From assembly GCA_023265625.1 (NCBI GenBank), contig JAHFST010000005.1:62001-126000 (forward strand): DNA of 64,000 nucleotides, given 5' to 3'. The translations under genes and the position numbers were made by a program. The notes under the pieces are model-generated. The model did no database searches and was not told the DNA's origin. It saw only the letters and a list, made by a program, of their open reading frames with translations. Positions 26,799 to 35,977 of this stretch are shown here, piece by piece (the stretch's first letter is position 1; each line of letters starts with the position of its first letter). Source of the stretch: Deltaproteobacteria bacterium (lineage in GTDB: Bacteria > UBA10199 > JACPAL01 > JAHFST01).

Positions 26799-28044
26799 AA
26801 ATACGCGCGGTACTGGAGAAGACTAATCTTAAGGCTGTTTCACGCTGCACCAATTTTCCATAGGCGTCCGAGATGTCGGCATCTTGCACATTGGAGAGAT
26901 TCTGTAAAATTTGCACACTTTCATGGTCCAGTCCGGACTCAATGGCCTCCAACTGCTGCGTTCTAAGCCCAATCTGGGCATTCCCGTTCAGAACTTGGGT
27001 CATCGCGGTGTCCAAACGGTTCAAGTGAGTTGCAATGTCAGTCGTATTGCGCGCGAGCAGGGCCGTTTTCAGGTCATCGAGCACATCAAAGGTATCCTCA
27101 CCCGTCCCGGTCTTCAAGGTATCGGAACTACCCGTAGCGCCGCCACCCGCTATGCTAGCCGCATAGGTAAACGCCGTATTGAAATCCGTCTTGCCACTGA
27201 TGCTCAATTGCAAATTGGTGATGGCACCTGCCCCGGAGGTCACACGAATCGAGCCATCGCCCTGAACGGCGGCCACCTCCGTATTATTCCCGGCAGCCCT
27301 GAGGGCTACTTGCATAGCGGCCGCAATATTCGTCAGGGTTGTCGTCGAACTGACTGCCAAGGTCGTTGAAAAAGCCGTCGCTCCCACACTCCCAGCAATC
27401 GTGATCGTATCTCCAGCATCAATGTCCAAGCTAACACTATTGCTATTTTTCAACGAGGTGGCCAAATTGGTTCCGCTTGCCGTGGCAATACTGCCGGTGA
27501 ATATTTCATTGCCATTGATGTTTCTCTGCATTTGAATCGCTTTCGTCACTTGCGACATGAGACTGTTGCCATTTGCCGCAAAAGTGACTGGGGTGCCCGT
27601 AAACGGCTGGGTCGAAGTCGCCGTGCCCGAAAAAATATAGTTATCGCCCGATTTTGCATTGGCATAGCTCAAATATTCTGTCTTTAGGTCATCGAGCTGT
27701 GTGCTCATTTGAGTGAGAAAGGCATCCGAAGCCGATGCATCGCTGGCGATAAGAGCAATCTGTCGTATCCGATTCAAAACATCCGATGCTTGTTGTAGCT
27801 TTGAATCGGCGTAATCCAAACTGGTTTTCACATCCACGACATTGTTTTTATACTGCTGGATATCTAAAGACTGACTTCGGTAGGAAAAAATTTGGGGTAA
27901 GACGGCGGCATCATCCGAAAGTTTATTGATCCTTAATCCGGTGGTTGCCGGGGCCTGCACCTCTTGATATTGCCTCTGGGCACGGGCAAGGTTATCCCGA
28001 ATGGTGAGCTGATTGGAGCTGAATGTCACGCGTGTTAGAGGCAT
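26767..28044 (-). CDS. flgL: Hook-filament junction protein FlgL with inserted domain
   Basis: FlgL (HAP3) joins the hook to the filament. From the ATG at 28044 the protein has 425 residues, longer than the usual 300-320. The N-terminus has the flagellin-like LRINKLSDDAAVLPQIFSYR and DYADSKLQQASDVLNRIRQI, and the C-terminus has the matching helix. The extra length is one insert of about 118 residues (about 192-309). It lies between the NGNEIFTG motif and FDVLDDLKTALL and closely matches a segment of the adjacent FlgK. A TTG at 28071 would give a longer reading but is less likely. Confidence 0.93.
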   Translation of the reverse strand: MPLTRVTFSSNQLTIRDNLARAQRQYQEVQAPATTGLRINKLSDDAAVLPQIFSYRSQSLDIQQYKNNVVDVKTSLDYADSKLQQASDVLNRIRQIALIASDASASDAFLTQMSTQLDDLKTEYLSYANAKSGDNYIFSGTATSTQPFTGTPVTFAANGNSLMSQVTKAIQMQRNINGNEIFTGSIATASGTNLATSLKNSNSVSLDIDAGDTITIAGSVGATAFSTTLAVSSTTTLTNIAAAMQVALRAAGNNTEVAAVQGDGSIRVTSGAGAITNLQLSISGKTDFNTAFTYAASIAGGGATGSSDTLKTGTGEDTFDVLDDLKTALLARNTTDIATHLNRLDTAMTQVLNGNAQIGLRTQQLEAIESGLDHESVQILQNLSNVQDADISDAYGKLVQRETALRLVFSSTARIYAALSNLSLS

Positions 28045-28060
28045 ACTATTTTTCTGCTCC

Positions 28061-29842
28061 TCACAATTCAACTAATAGCTTCAGAATTTCCGCCGCCACC
28101 GCCACCAATTTGCTGGCCGCCTGAAAGGCCGCTTGAAAACGCGCCAAATCAAGCTGTTCTTCTTCAATAGACACACCCGAAATTCTTTCACGCTGCTGTT
28201 CCGACTGGCTCAAAACGCTGGAGGAAAAACTCTGATCGCGCGCCGCTTGTCCCGCATCGGTCCCAACTCGTGACAGGAGATTGCTATAAAATGTCCCTAT
28301 GGTCGTACTACCCGTTGAAAAATTGATCGAGCTGTCCTTTATGGCGACCAACTGTAGCGCGATACTATTACCCGCGGGGAGGGTTGCCGCAGACGAGGCC
28401 GCCGCAATCTGCTGTGGCAGACCATCCACATCCGATGAAATGGCAATCAGACCCGCAGAATCGCTCCCGGCTACCCCTAAAGCCGCCGAGGACCCTGTTC
28501 CCCCGCCTGCCGTGATCGGAGTGGTAAAGGTAAAGGCCGTATTAAAGGTTGTCTTACTGGGAATGCTGAGCGTGAGCCCCGTAATGGCCGTTGCACCGGA
28601 GGTCACGCGGATCGTACCGTCACCCTGGACAGCGGCTGTTTCCGTACCACTCGCCCCAGCGGCTGCCCGTAAGGCCGTTTGAACGGCCGTGGCAATATCT
28701 GCCAGCGTTGTCGTCGCACTTACTGTCAAAGTCGTACTAAACGCGCCGCCCAAATTGCCGCCGATCGTGATCACATCCCCGGACGCAATCTGCAGCTTGG
28801 TCCCGGTGCTGGTTCTGAGGTTTGTCGCCAGATCCGTGCTCGCGGCCACGCTGGTCAGGGTGGCAAAAAATTTACGCGCCGTCACCCCCCCCAAATCATA
28901 CCCCGAGGTGTGCAGGAGATTCACTTGAGTGGCCAATTCATAGGCGACTTCGTTCAACTTGGCTTCGTAAGCCGGTATGTCCGTATCGCGTGCCGTCAGA
29001 TAACCTTTAAGACTTCCTCCCGTCACACGATCGCTCACATCAACAGCCGATCCACTACCGACCGTCAACATGACTTTAAAATGACCTAAATCGTTCGTAT
29101 TCGCTTCCGTACTCAGCGTAGCGCGCGAAACCCCGGAAAGAAGTTGCAGACCATTCCCAAAATAAACTTGGAACTCCCCGTTGGATGTTTCAACCGACTT
29201 CACATCCATCATTTCCGATAATTCGCGCACCTTGAGGGCACGCTGATCTCGCAACACCAGTGTTTCCCCGCCGGATAAATTAATTTTATCGTTAATATCG
29301 GTAATTTCCGCCGCAATACTGTTAATTTTGTCTATTCTGCTGGAAATCGCCGTGTCAATGGATGTGCGATTATCTTTGAGGGCCTGGGACAAGCTATGGA
29401 GTCTCTGTACCAACGTACCGGCCTTACTCAGGGCATCAAGACGTGGAGCCGTCGCGGTTGGATCCGCGGCCACTCCGTTAAAGCTGTTAAAAAAATCGGA
29501 CATGAACTTAGAGATCCCATCCTGGCCAATTTCATTAAAAAGCTCTTGAACTTGATTGAGTTGCTCCGCCCTGGCATCGGCCTGGCCGTTTTCACTCGAG
29601 GCATCGGCAAGACGGGCCTCCGCAAAATTGTCGTATATCCTCTGAACATCCTTGACCAAGGCCCCACGACCCACCTCTAAGGTGCCGCTCGTTTGGGCCT
29701 CTGCCGGGGCAATATTGATGCGCTGTCTGGAATAACCCGGGGTGTTAACATTGGCAATATTTTGGCCGGCAATGCTCAAGCCAAGGCTATTGACATTGAG
29801 GGCGGAAATAGCACTGCTAAAGATGGTAAAATTACTCGACAT
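28061..29842 (-). CDS. flgK: Hook-associated protein FlgK
   Basis: FlgK (HAP1) is the first hook-filament junction protein. The 593-residue protein begins with the rod/hook motif ISALNVNSLGLSIAGQNIAN and VNTPGYSRQRI. A long coiled region follows (about 60-210). The C-terminus has SGVSIEEEQLDLARFQAAFQ followed by AASKLVAVAAEILKLLVEL. Residues about 335-452 (28487-28840) form a Thr/Ala/Gly-rich domain resembling flagellin hook-IN type sequence that is also present in FlgL. Gene order flgN-flgK-flgL is standard. Confidence 0.95.
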   Translation of the reverse strand: MSSNFTIFSSAISALNVNSLGLSIAGQNIANVNTPGYSRQRINIAPAEAQTSGTLEVGRGALVKDVQRIYDNFAEARLADASSENGQADARAEQLNQVQELFNEIGQDGISKFMSDFFNSFNGVAADPTATAPRLDALSKAGTLVQRLHSLSQALKDNRTSIDTAISSRIDKINSIAAEITDINDKINLSGGETLVLRDQRALKVRELSEMMDVKSVETSNGEFQVYFGNGLQLLSGVSRATLSTEANTNDLGHFKVMLTVGSGSAVDVSDRVTGGSLKGYLTARDTDIPAYEAKLNEVAYELATQVNLLHTSGYDLGGVTARKFFATLTSVAASTDLATNLRTSTGTKLQIASGDVITIGGNLGGAFSTTLTVSATTTLADIATAVQTALRAAAGASGTETAAVQGDGTIRVTSGATAITGLTLSIPSKTTFNTAFTFTTPITAGGGTGSSAALGVAGSDSAGLIAISSDVDGLPQQIAAASSAATLPAGNSIALQLVAIKDSSINFSTGSTTIGTFYSNLLSRVGTDAGQAARDQSFSSSVLSQSEQQRERISGVSIEEEQLDLARFQAAFQAASKLVAVAAEILKLLVEL

Positions 29843-29882
29843 GCATCTCCCAGATCCAGCCTACTATGTACCGTCTCAAAAC

Positions 29883-30398
29883 CTAAACAGTTCGATCCAT
29901 GGTGGCGCTTGACAGCTGCACAACAGTCCCGCTCAGGGTTCCGTTCTTCGTATAACCTGAGCAAAGTCCCTTGCCTTGCAAGTTTTCAATCAAAGTGAGC
30001 GACTGTTGTACAAAATTTAGGGAATGCGCCAAATATCGTCGTTGATCGGTGTTCAGTTCTTGAGCGGCCTGTGCCATCGAACGAATGCACGAGACATAGT
30101 GTCTTATCTTCTCGGCTTGGATCTGGTCGGCTAACTGGGCCACAATAAAATCCGTGGAGGGCTTGCCTTGGCAACCTAGCTCTTGGCCTATTTTCATCAT
30201 CAGATCGTGGCGCGCGGATTCAATGGCTTGAACTCTTTTGAGGTTCTCCTGTTTGGCCCGGCCTGCTTCGGCAATAAGCTTGAGGTTGTATTCCACCACG
30301 GCCTCACGCTCTTGCTGCAGGCTCTGCACCAGCGAACCCAACGCGTCCAACAACTCCAACATGACCATTTCTAGTTGCTTCAGCAGCTGTCCATTCAT
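29883..30398 (-). CDS. flgN: FlgN-like chaperone for FlgK and FlgL
   Basis: FlgN is the cytosolic export chaperone of FlgK and FlgL. The 171-residue protein is mostly charged helix with no signal or membrane span. It has the FlgN-type heptad pattern (SLVQSLQQEREAVVEYNLKL at about 22-41) and sits between flgM and flgK, its usual position. Sequence conservation in this family is low, so context weighs heavily. The Ser/Thr-rich tail is less typical. Confidence 0.82.
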   Translation of the reverse strand: MNGQLLKQLEMVMLELLDALGSLVQSLQQEREAVVEYNLKLIAEAGRAKQENLKRVQAIESARHDLMMKIGQELGCQGKPSTDFIVAQLADQIQAEKIRHYVSCIRSMAQAAQELNTDQRRYLAHSLNFVQQSLTLIENLQGKGLCSGYTKNGTLSGTVVQLSSATMDRTV

Positions 30399-30411
30399 AA
30401 AATATCACCCA

Positions 30412-30741
30412 TTAACTAAATAACTGACTGTGTTTTTGCACGTACTCAATCATCGCATCGGCAATCTTGGCGGAGTCGGTATGATATGTCCCGTCTCGCA
30501 CCGCTGCCTGTAACGGCTTGACCCTCTCCGCCCGCACATCGGGCTCGCTCGCCAGCGCGGCCTTCGCCGTTCCCATCAACTCCTGACCCACCTGCGATAT
30601 CTCCACACGATCTGGGGGTGGATCAGAATGAGGCGAGACCCTCGTTTCCTTGCTGTCTCGACCTCCCCGCACCCCACCGGTCTTCTTATTGGTTTGGAGT
30701 TCCTTAGGACCCCCCAAACCATCTATCTTCATAATTCCCAT
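30412..30741 (-). CDS. flgM: Anti-sigma-28 factor FlgM
   Basis: FlgM holds sigma-28 (FliA) inactive until the hook is complete and FlgM is exported. The 109-residue protein has a disordered, basic/proline-rich N-terminal half. The C-terminal sigma-binding region contains RVEISQVGQEL and RAERVKPLQAAVRDGTYHTD, then the helix SAKIADAMIEYVQKH. This fits the family well. A G-rich Shine-Dalgarno lies before the ATG at 30741. The 63-base gap to flgJ holds a weak inverted repeat (GTTCGT / ACGAAC) and no obvious promoter. Confidence 0.92.
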   Translation of the reverse strand: MGIMKIDGLGGPKELQTNKKTGGVRGGRDSKETRVSPHSDPPPDRVEISQVGQELMGTAKAALASEPDVRAERVKPLQAAVRDGTYHTDSAKIADAMIEYVQKHSQLFS

Positions 30742-30804
30742 AGTTTCCCCCCTTTCACGGTTCGTACCCTATCAACGGTAGAAACGGACGAACAGGGGTA
30801 AAAC

Positions 30805-31584
30805 TCAAATTTTATTTTCAAAAGAAACATATTTTTTTGGATCCACCGCTTCTCCCCCATCATTACGCACTTCAAAATGAAGATGAGGGCCTGTGCTTCT
30901 TCCAGTACTTCCAGAATACCCAATAATATCACCACGTTTTATCTTTTGTCCCACCTGCACATTATTTTCATCATTATGGGCGTACATAGTCCGATAGCCA
31001 TTAGGGTGGCGAATCTCAACCGCCTGCCCATAACCGCCCTTGAGTCCGCTGAAAGTGACCGTCCCATCCCCGGCCGCCTGGATGGGTGTCCGCATCGGGA
31101 GTGGCAAATCAACCCCCTGATGAAATTTTTTCACGCCAAGAAAGGGATCCGATCTCACTCCATAAGCCGAACTAACTTTGCAAAATGGGAGTTGAAGACC
31201 AGAGCAAGCCCCTTGGTCCAGCCCCACAGGCCCGGATGGCAAATCGGCATTGAGCGCTGGGGTGGATTCCTGACCGGAGCGGGCCTTGAGTTGTCGCATG
31301 ATTTGTTGTGCCACTCCAAAACCCTGTTTTGATTGGGAGCCTGCCTCGGCCAATTTTTGCATGAACATGGATTGATAAACATCCTGCGGAACTCCCTCGC
31401 TAAATTCTGATTTAGGAATGGACTGATAAGCCATGTCAAAGATGTAACCCACAAAGAACGACTCAAAATTCTGCGCCGCCTTGCGAATCTTGGCCTCATC
31501 TTGCGTATCTCCCTTGGTCGCCTCAGATAAGGCCTCCCCTGGCAGTGGGGTCAGGGTCACGGGAATGGAGTCTGTAGTTATCAT
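30805..31584 (-). CDS. FlgJ-type rod-binding protein fused to an M23 peptidase
   Basis: The protein would cap and assist rod assembly while opening peptidoglycan. The N-terminal part (about residues 30-100) is the FlgJ rod-binding domain, with RKAAQNFESFFVGYIFDMAY and VYQSMFMQKLAEAG. The C-terminal part (about 138-255) is an M23/LytM endopeptidase with zinc-ligand motifs FHQGVDLP (His155, Asp159), YAH (His203) and HLHFE (His234-His236). In E. coli FlgJ the second domain is instead a glucosaminidase. All catalytic residues are present, so it should be active. It follows flgI by 9 bases. Confidence 0.93.
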   Translation of the reverse strand: MITTDSIPVTLTPLPGEALSEATKGDTQDEAKIRKAAQNFESFFVGYIFDMAYQSIPKSEFSEGVPQDVYQSMFMQKLAEAGSQSKQGFGVAQQIMRQLKARSGQESTPALNADLPSGPVGLDQGACSGLQLPFCKVSSAYGVRSDPFLGVKKFHQGVDLPLPMRTPIQAAGDGTVTFSGLKGGYGQAVEIRHPNGYRTMYAHNDENNVQVGQKIKRGDIIGYSGSTGRSTGPHLHFEVRNDGGEAVDPKKYVSFENKI

Positions 31585-31593
31585 AGATTATTT

Positions 31594-32703
31594 TTAAATA
31601 ATAATCAGTTCCCCTTGTAAGGCCCCAGTGGCCTTGATGGCTTGTAAGACTGAAATGAGATCACGAGGGGTTATCCCAATGGCGTTTAAGGCCCGCACCA
31701 CCTCGCCGATATTCACCCCTTCCGGGACCAAGACCAACTTACGGTCTTTGTCCTCTTCCACTTGAAAATCGGTCTCAGGAATAACTGTAGTCTCCCCTTT
31801 GGAAAGGGGATTCGGTTGGGACACCTCATAAGATTGATCAATCTGGATACTCAAACTCCCATGAGAGACCGCCACGGTCGAAATACGGACATTCTCTCCC
31901 ATCACAATGGTCCCGGTACGTTCATTGAGCACCACTCGTGCCGCGACATCAGGCTGCACTTCCAACACTTCCAAATTAGCGATCAAATTGGTCACCCGTT
32001 GCGCATATTTGTCAGGAACTTGCACATTAACGGAACCCGGATCCGTCGCGGAGGCATATTTGGAACCAAGAAAATCATTGATCTTATCAGCCATCCGAAC
32101 CGCCGTCGTAAAATCAGGCTCATTGAGGGAGATCTGCAGATCGTGTTTCCCCTCCAGGCCAAAATCCACCTCTTGCTCCACAATGCCGCCATTACTGATC
32201 TTGGCCACAGTCTGATGATTCTTTTGAATCGTCGAACCACCTGAAGGGGCCTCGGCCTGATAGCCTCCAACCGAAATCGGTCCCTGAGCCACGGCATAAA
32301 CCTGTTGATTGGCCGCCTTGATCGGGGTCATTAGGAGAGTCCCTCCTTGCAGACTTTTGGCATCGCCAATCGACGACACCAAGACATCGATGGTGGAACC
32401 GGACTTCGCGAAGGGGGGGAGGTTGGCTGTCACCATGACTGAGGCGACATTCTTGACCTGGAATCGCGAAGTATCCGCCCCAACACCCATCTTGGCGAGG
32501 GCCTCTCCTAAGGACCGCTTCATCACGTCCGAACTCGCGCTATCACCCGTACCATCCAAGCCGACCACCAGCCCGTAGCCAATCAACTGATTGGCACGCA
32601 CTCCCTTAAAATTAGAGATATCCTTCAAGCGACTGGCCAACCCCAAGCTGGGCACCAGCAGCAAGACCAACAGCATCATCAATTGTCTTTTTAGAAAGGC
32701 CAT
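31594..32703 (-). CDS. flgI: Flagellar P-ring protein FlgI
   Basis: FlgI forms the periplasmic P ring around the rod. The 369-residue protein starts with a signal peptide (hydrophobic about 7-22, ending SLGLASRL). The highly conserved FlgI core follows: KGVRANQLIGYGLVVGLDGT, ATLPPFAKSG-like sequence and the C-terminal EVVRALNAIGITPRDLISVL. Length is typical. It overlaps flgH by 13 bases. Confidence 0.97.
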   Translation of the reverse strand: MAFLKRQLMMLLVLLLVPSLGLASRLKDISNFKGVRANQLIGYGLVVGLDGTGDSASSDVMKRSLGEALAKMGVGADTSRFQVKNVASVMVTANLPPFAKSGSTIDVLVSSIGDAKSLQGGTLLMTPIKAANQQVYAVAQGPISVGGYQAEAPSGGSTIQKNHQTVAKISNGGIVEQEVDFGLEGKHDLQISLNEPDFTTAVRMADKINDFLGSKYASATDPGSVNVQVPDKYAQRVTNLIANLEVLEVQPDVAARVVLNERTGTIVMGENVRISTVAVSHGSLSIQIDQSYEVSQPNPLSKGETTVIPETDFQVEEDKDRKLVLVPEGVNIGEVVRALNAIGITPRDLISVLQAIKATGALQGELIII

Positions 32704-33461
32704 ATGTGATCCAATACCCGTACTAACCAGCCTGGTTTTTGTTTTTCCGCCACGACTCCAAAACCATTGTAACTAATCCTCGCATCGGCCAGCGAAGAGG
32801 ATAAAACGGTATTATCCGGCAAGATATCATAGGGTCGGATGATCCCTTCCACGACCAGGATCTGATCCTCATAATTAATCTTCATATGCTGCTCACCCTT
32901 GATCAGGAGATTCCCATTGCGCAACACGCGAGTCACCGTCGCGGAAATCCTGGCCGACAATTTTCCCTGTCGCGTGGTCGATCCATCCCCTTGAAACTTG
33001 CTCTCCGTCTTGGCGCCAATGAGCTTCGTTGGATCCAACGCCGAGAAGATTTTTTGCAACTTCGTCATCAAACCACCCAGATCGGTAATCGAGGCACTAT
33101 GATCCTGCTTCCGTTCCCCTTTGGTTTTTCCGGAACCGGAGGCCTGGGATTCTTCATCGACCACCACCGTAACGGTATCTCCCGGCTTGGACGCCCGATA
33201 CATGTTGTCGTAAAGATGCGACGTATAGGTATCCACCCAAAGCGAACCGGTCTTCCCCAAACTATCCTGTTTATCTTCCTGGGCTTTTTCATTGTCAAAA
33301 TAGTCGCTCTGATCGGATGCAACGGTTTCAACCCTCTTGGCCGCCTTGTCCACATGCGTGCGGCCCGCCATCATGGTGCAACCCGCAAACGTCGTAAATA
33401 AGAGCGCAAACAATGCGCCTTTCTTGGCGTCAAAAAACAATTTCCACCTCGCCTCCGCCAA
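32691..33461 (-). CDS. flgH: Flagellar L-ring lipoprotein FlgH
   Basis: FlgH forms the L ring in the outer membrane. The 256-residue protein has a lipoprotein signal with lipobox TFAGC (Cys28). The family motifs LWVDTYTSHLYDNMYRASKP, KTESKFQGDGSTTRQGKLSA and ISATVTRVLRNGNLLIKGEQ follow. The start at 33461 lies inside the end of flgA (32-base overlap). The signal is preceded by an unusually long polar N-region of about 15 residues, so a slightly later start is possible. Confidence 0.95.
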   Translation of the reverse strand: MAEARWKLFFDAKKGALFALLFTTFAGCTMMAGRTHVDKAAKRVETVASDQSDYFDNEKAQEDKQDSLGKTGSLWVDTYTSHLYDNMYRASKPGDTVTVVVDEESQASGSGKTKGERKQDHSASITDLGGLMTKLQKIFSALDPTKLIGAKTESKFQGDGSTTRQGKLSARISATVTRVLRNGNLLIKGEQHMKINYEDQILVVEGIIRPYDILPDNTVLSSSLADARISYNGFGVVAEKQKPGWLVRVLDHIWPF

Positions 33462-34410
33462 TGGGTTTGCCGACTAATTCTTTCTTTGAATCAATATTTT
33501 CCACCAAGACGGATCGACCGCTATCCATCACCTCTTTGATACGTCCGTGGGCCCGGACATTGATGTGAGAATTTCTCACCAAGAGCGTGACCAGCTCGCC
33601 CTTTTTCAACTCAACACTCGCACGCAAGGTGGTGCGGTCAATCGGCACGCCAGCCTCAATTTTTTGATTCACATTCCAGGCGCTGTCACCAAGTTCCTTC
33701 AGGGTCTTAAATATTTTTTCGGGTTCACGACAGGCCTGCTGTTGCTCATCAAAATCAGCCTTAGTGACCGTATCACCGGGGACGAAGTCTCGTTTCGCCA
33801 CCAAAATAGTCATTTTTGTGGCCACAACGGCCTCAAAATCTCTTTTGGCAAGACGTTCTCCATTCTTACCCAAGAAATAGACCAGCACTGGGTATCGGCC
33901 TTCATCATCTTCATCTTTATCTTTGCCGGCTATTTCGACCGAGACATCCGAAAAAAGTTTGTCATCTGGCAGATCCGATGGAATATGCGTAAACTCAACT
34001 TGTAGACGATCTGGAGTTTCCTTGCGCAATTCGGCAAGACGCCGGATGACCGATTCGTTGATTTTCTTCATCACGCCGGAGGCGGCGATCGGCAACACTC
34101 TTTCATCGATATTCCCGATTAATTGCACACGGGTCAGGTCGGCCCCCGCCCGATTTAAGGCCAACAATACCTGGGCCACTTGCACCCCGCCCTCACCCTG
34201 GTTTTTGGAGAGGGCAATTTGGCCATATTGCTCCAATAAACCGGCGCTGGTCTTCTCCTTATCCACCACATCGGCAATCGTCAGCCCCTTCGCGTTGCCT
34301 TGGATGTGGGTAGAGAGCGCCATTTGCCAAGGATCTCCCGCAACCGCGGGTTGGCAGAAACAGAACAAACAAAATAATAGGCCTGCTAGTTTCTTCATCG
34401 GGTTCATCAT
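33430..34410 (-). CDS. flgA: P-ring assembly chaperone FlgA
   Basis: FlgA is the periplasmic chaperone for P-ring formation. The 326-residue protein has a signal peptide (hydrophobic region LAGLLFCLFCFCQPAVAG). The long N-terminal region is poorly conserved. The C-terminal SAF / FlgA domain starts near residue 200 (TILVAKRDFVPGDTVTKADF) and contains GVPIDRTTLRA and VLVENIDSKKELVG. FlgA is commonly 220-330 residues. The ATG follows the flgG stop by one base. Confidence 0.92.
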   Translation of the reverse strand: MMNPMKKLAGLLFCLFCFCQPAVAGDPWQMALSTHIQGNAKGLTIADVVDKEKTSAGLLEQYGQIALSKNQGEGGVQVAQVLLALNRAGADLTRVQLIGNIDERVLPIAASGVMKKINESVIRRLAELRKETPDRLQVEFTHIPSDLPDDKLFSDVSVEIAGKDKDEDDEGRYPVLVYFLGKNGERLAKRDFEAVVATKMTILVAKRDFVPGDTVTKADFDEQQQACREPEKIFKTLKELGDSAWNVNQKIEAGVPIDRTTLRASVELKKGELVTLLVRNSHINVRAHGRIKEVMDSGRSVLVENIDSKKELVGKPIGGGEVEIVF

Positions 34411-34411
34411 G

Positions 34412-35197
34412 TTAACTCACGTTATTGGAAGCCTGCATCATTTGACTGGCCGCTGACAGCACCTTGGCATTGGCCTCATACGAGCGCTGCGCCACAATCA
34501 TGTTGATGAGTTCTTCCGCCACATTGACATTTGAGTTTTCCAAAAATCCCTGCAGGATTTCACCACTACCGCTTTCACCAGCGGTCACCAAGGTGGGAGA
34601 TCCTGAGGCCGTTGTTTCTTGATAGAGATTTTGTCCCAGAGATTTTAATCCAGAGGGGTTTTGAAAAACGGCAAGTTGAATGATGCCTAACTGTTGCGCC
34701 GTGGTATCTTGACCGCTGGCAATGGAGACCGTCCCATCTTTCCCGATAGTGACCGAAGTCGCCGTGGTGGGTATGGTAATCGTGGGGCTTACCACTAACC
34801 CATTATTCGAAACCAGTTGGCCTTGGGAATTCAATTTTAGGTTGCCATCGCGTGTATAGGCAATCTGTCCGTTAGCTTGAGTCACCTGGAGAAACCCACT
34901 GCCTTCAATGGCCACATCCAGCTCCCGGTTGGATTGGTTCATCTCACCCTGGCTGAAGTGTTTATAAACTCCCACGAGCTTAGTGCCATGACCCATTTGG
35001 ATACCCACCGGGGCAATGGTATTCGTGCTGTTATTGAGACCCGGGGTCTTAATCTGGTCATACATCAGATCCTCAAAACTCTCGCGCGAGGCCTTGTAGC
35101 CTATGGTATTTAGGTTGGAGAGGTTGTTTGAGATATTTTCGATGCGCACCTGCTGCGCATCCATCCCGGTTGAAGCCGCATATAATGCCTTTAACAT
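34412..35197 (-). CDS. flgG: Flagellar distal rod protein FlgG
   Basis: FlgG builds the distal rod. The 261-residue protein begins MLKALYAASTGMDAQQVRIE with ISNNLSNLNTIGYKASRESF, the diagnostic N-terminus. It has QMGHGTKLVGVYKHFSQGEM and ends with the VNVAEELINMIVAQRSYEAN motif. Length is exactly that of the family. It follows flgF by 17 bases. Confidence 0.97.
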   Translation of the reverse strand: MLKALYAASTGMDAQQVRIENISNNLSNLNTIGYKASRESFEDLMYDQIKTPGLNNSTNTIAPVGIQMGHGTKLVGVYKHFSQGEMNQSNRELDVAIEGSGFLQVTQANGQIAYTRDGNLKLNSQGQLVSNNGLVVSPTITIPTTATSVTIGKDGTVSIASGQDTTAQQLGIIQLAVFQNPSGLKSLGQNLYQETTASGSPTLVTAGESGSGEILQGFLENSNVNVAEELINMIVAQRSYEANAKVLSAASQMMQASNNVS

Positions 35198-35214
35198 AAA
35201 CGCTCCCTTATTGA

Positions 35215-35934
35215 TTAGGCCAGCTGTCCAACAGTCGAAGAATTCTTATCAATATCTTTCTGCGCCTGAATCACCTTCAAATAGGATTCATATTGCCGCA
35301 TCACCTCAATCAAGCGAACCATGTTAGTCGTCATTTGCGAGTTGGACGATTCAAGCTTCCCCTGTAAAATTTGCGTGTCTGTCGTTGGTTTGGCCGCCAC
35401 CCCATCCTTGGCCTCAAACAACCCGTTCCCAACCGCGCTCAATTTCTGCTTATCATCAAATGAGACTACTTTAATTTGTCCCAGGTCTTCCCCATCACCA
35501 TTGACTTGGCCAGACTCGGAGATCTCCACCTTGGACTTGGTCCCTATTTGCACGGGACCGCTCACCCCCATGACCGGATCGCCATGCAGCGTCACCAACT
35601 GGCCTTGGGCATTCAACGTAAAAGCCCCATCACGGCTGTAAAAATTTCCATGATCGGTTTGCACCTCAAAAAAACCGTCTCCCTGCAAGGCCAGATCAAA
35701 GGTGTTATTCGTCTGTATGGTGGCCCCGGGAGAAAAATTGGTGGTGATATTCGCTCGATTGACCACCTTGGGCTCGCCATTGTTATTTTTTTCTTCGGAC
35801 AAAACGGCCTCAAACGAGACCTTCCCTTCCTTAAAACCATAGCTGCTTGCATTGGCGAGGTTGTGCGAAATGACCTCTAATTCCATTTCCTTCATGCTCA
35901 TCGCGGCAACCGCCGCATCATTAATCGTCGGCAT
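35215..35934 (-). CDS. flgF: Flagellar proximal rod protein FlgF
   Basis: FlgF is a rod subunit. The 239-residue protein has the rod-family N-terminal ISHNLANASSYGFKEGKVSF and the central FDLALQGDGFFEVQTDHGNF. The C-terminal segment SNSQMTTNMVRLIEVMRQYE is also present. It lacks the usual first residues of FlgG-type proteins but fits FlgF. It is the first gene of the second flg operon and lies just behind a sigma-54 type promoter. Confidence 0.92.
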   Translation of the reverse strand: MPTINDAAVAAMSMKEMELEVISHNLANASSYGFKEGKVSFEAVLSEEKNNNGEPKVVNRANITTNFSPGATIQTNNTFDLALQGDGFFEVQTDHGNFYSRDGAFTLNAQGQLVTLHGDPVMGVSGPVQIGTKSKVEISESGQVNGDGEDLGQIKVVSFDDKQKLSAVGNGLFEAKDGVAAKPTTDTQILQGKLESSNSQMTTNMVRLIEVMRQYESYLKVIQAQKDIDKNSSTVGQLA

Positions 35935-35961
35935 AGAGAAAGACCCCTCCCTTTCATGCTG

Positions 35962-35977
35962 TGCAAACTTGATACCA
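35962..35977 (-). promoter_or_regulatory. Sigma-54 type -24/-12 promoter of the flgF operon
   Basis: The minus strand reads TGGTATCAAGTTTGCA, with GG and GC at the diagnostic spacing. It lies 28-43 bases upstream of the flgF ATG. It would drive flgF-flgG-flgA-flgH-flgI-flgJ-flgM-flgN-flgK-flgL-GNAT. The rest of the 334-base divergent region to 36268 holds no gene; it is AT-rich and would suit activator and IHF binding. Confidence 0.78.

Noticed and set aside
28299-29089. Plus-strand open frames opposite flgK
   Set aside because: They mirror the Ala/Thr-rich FlgK coding sequence and have no ribosome-binding site or family match.
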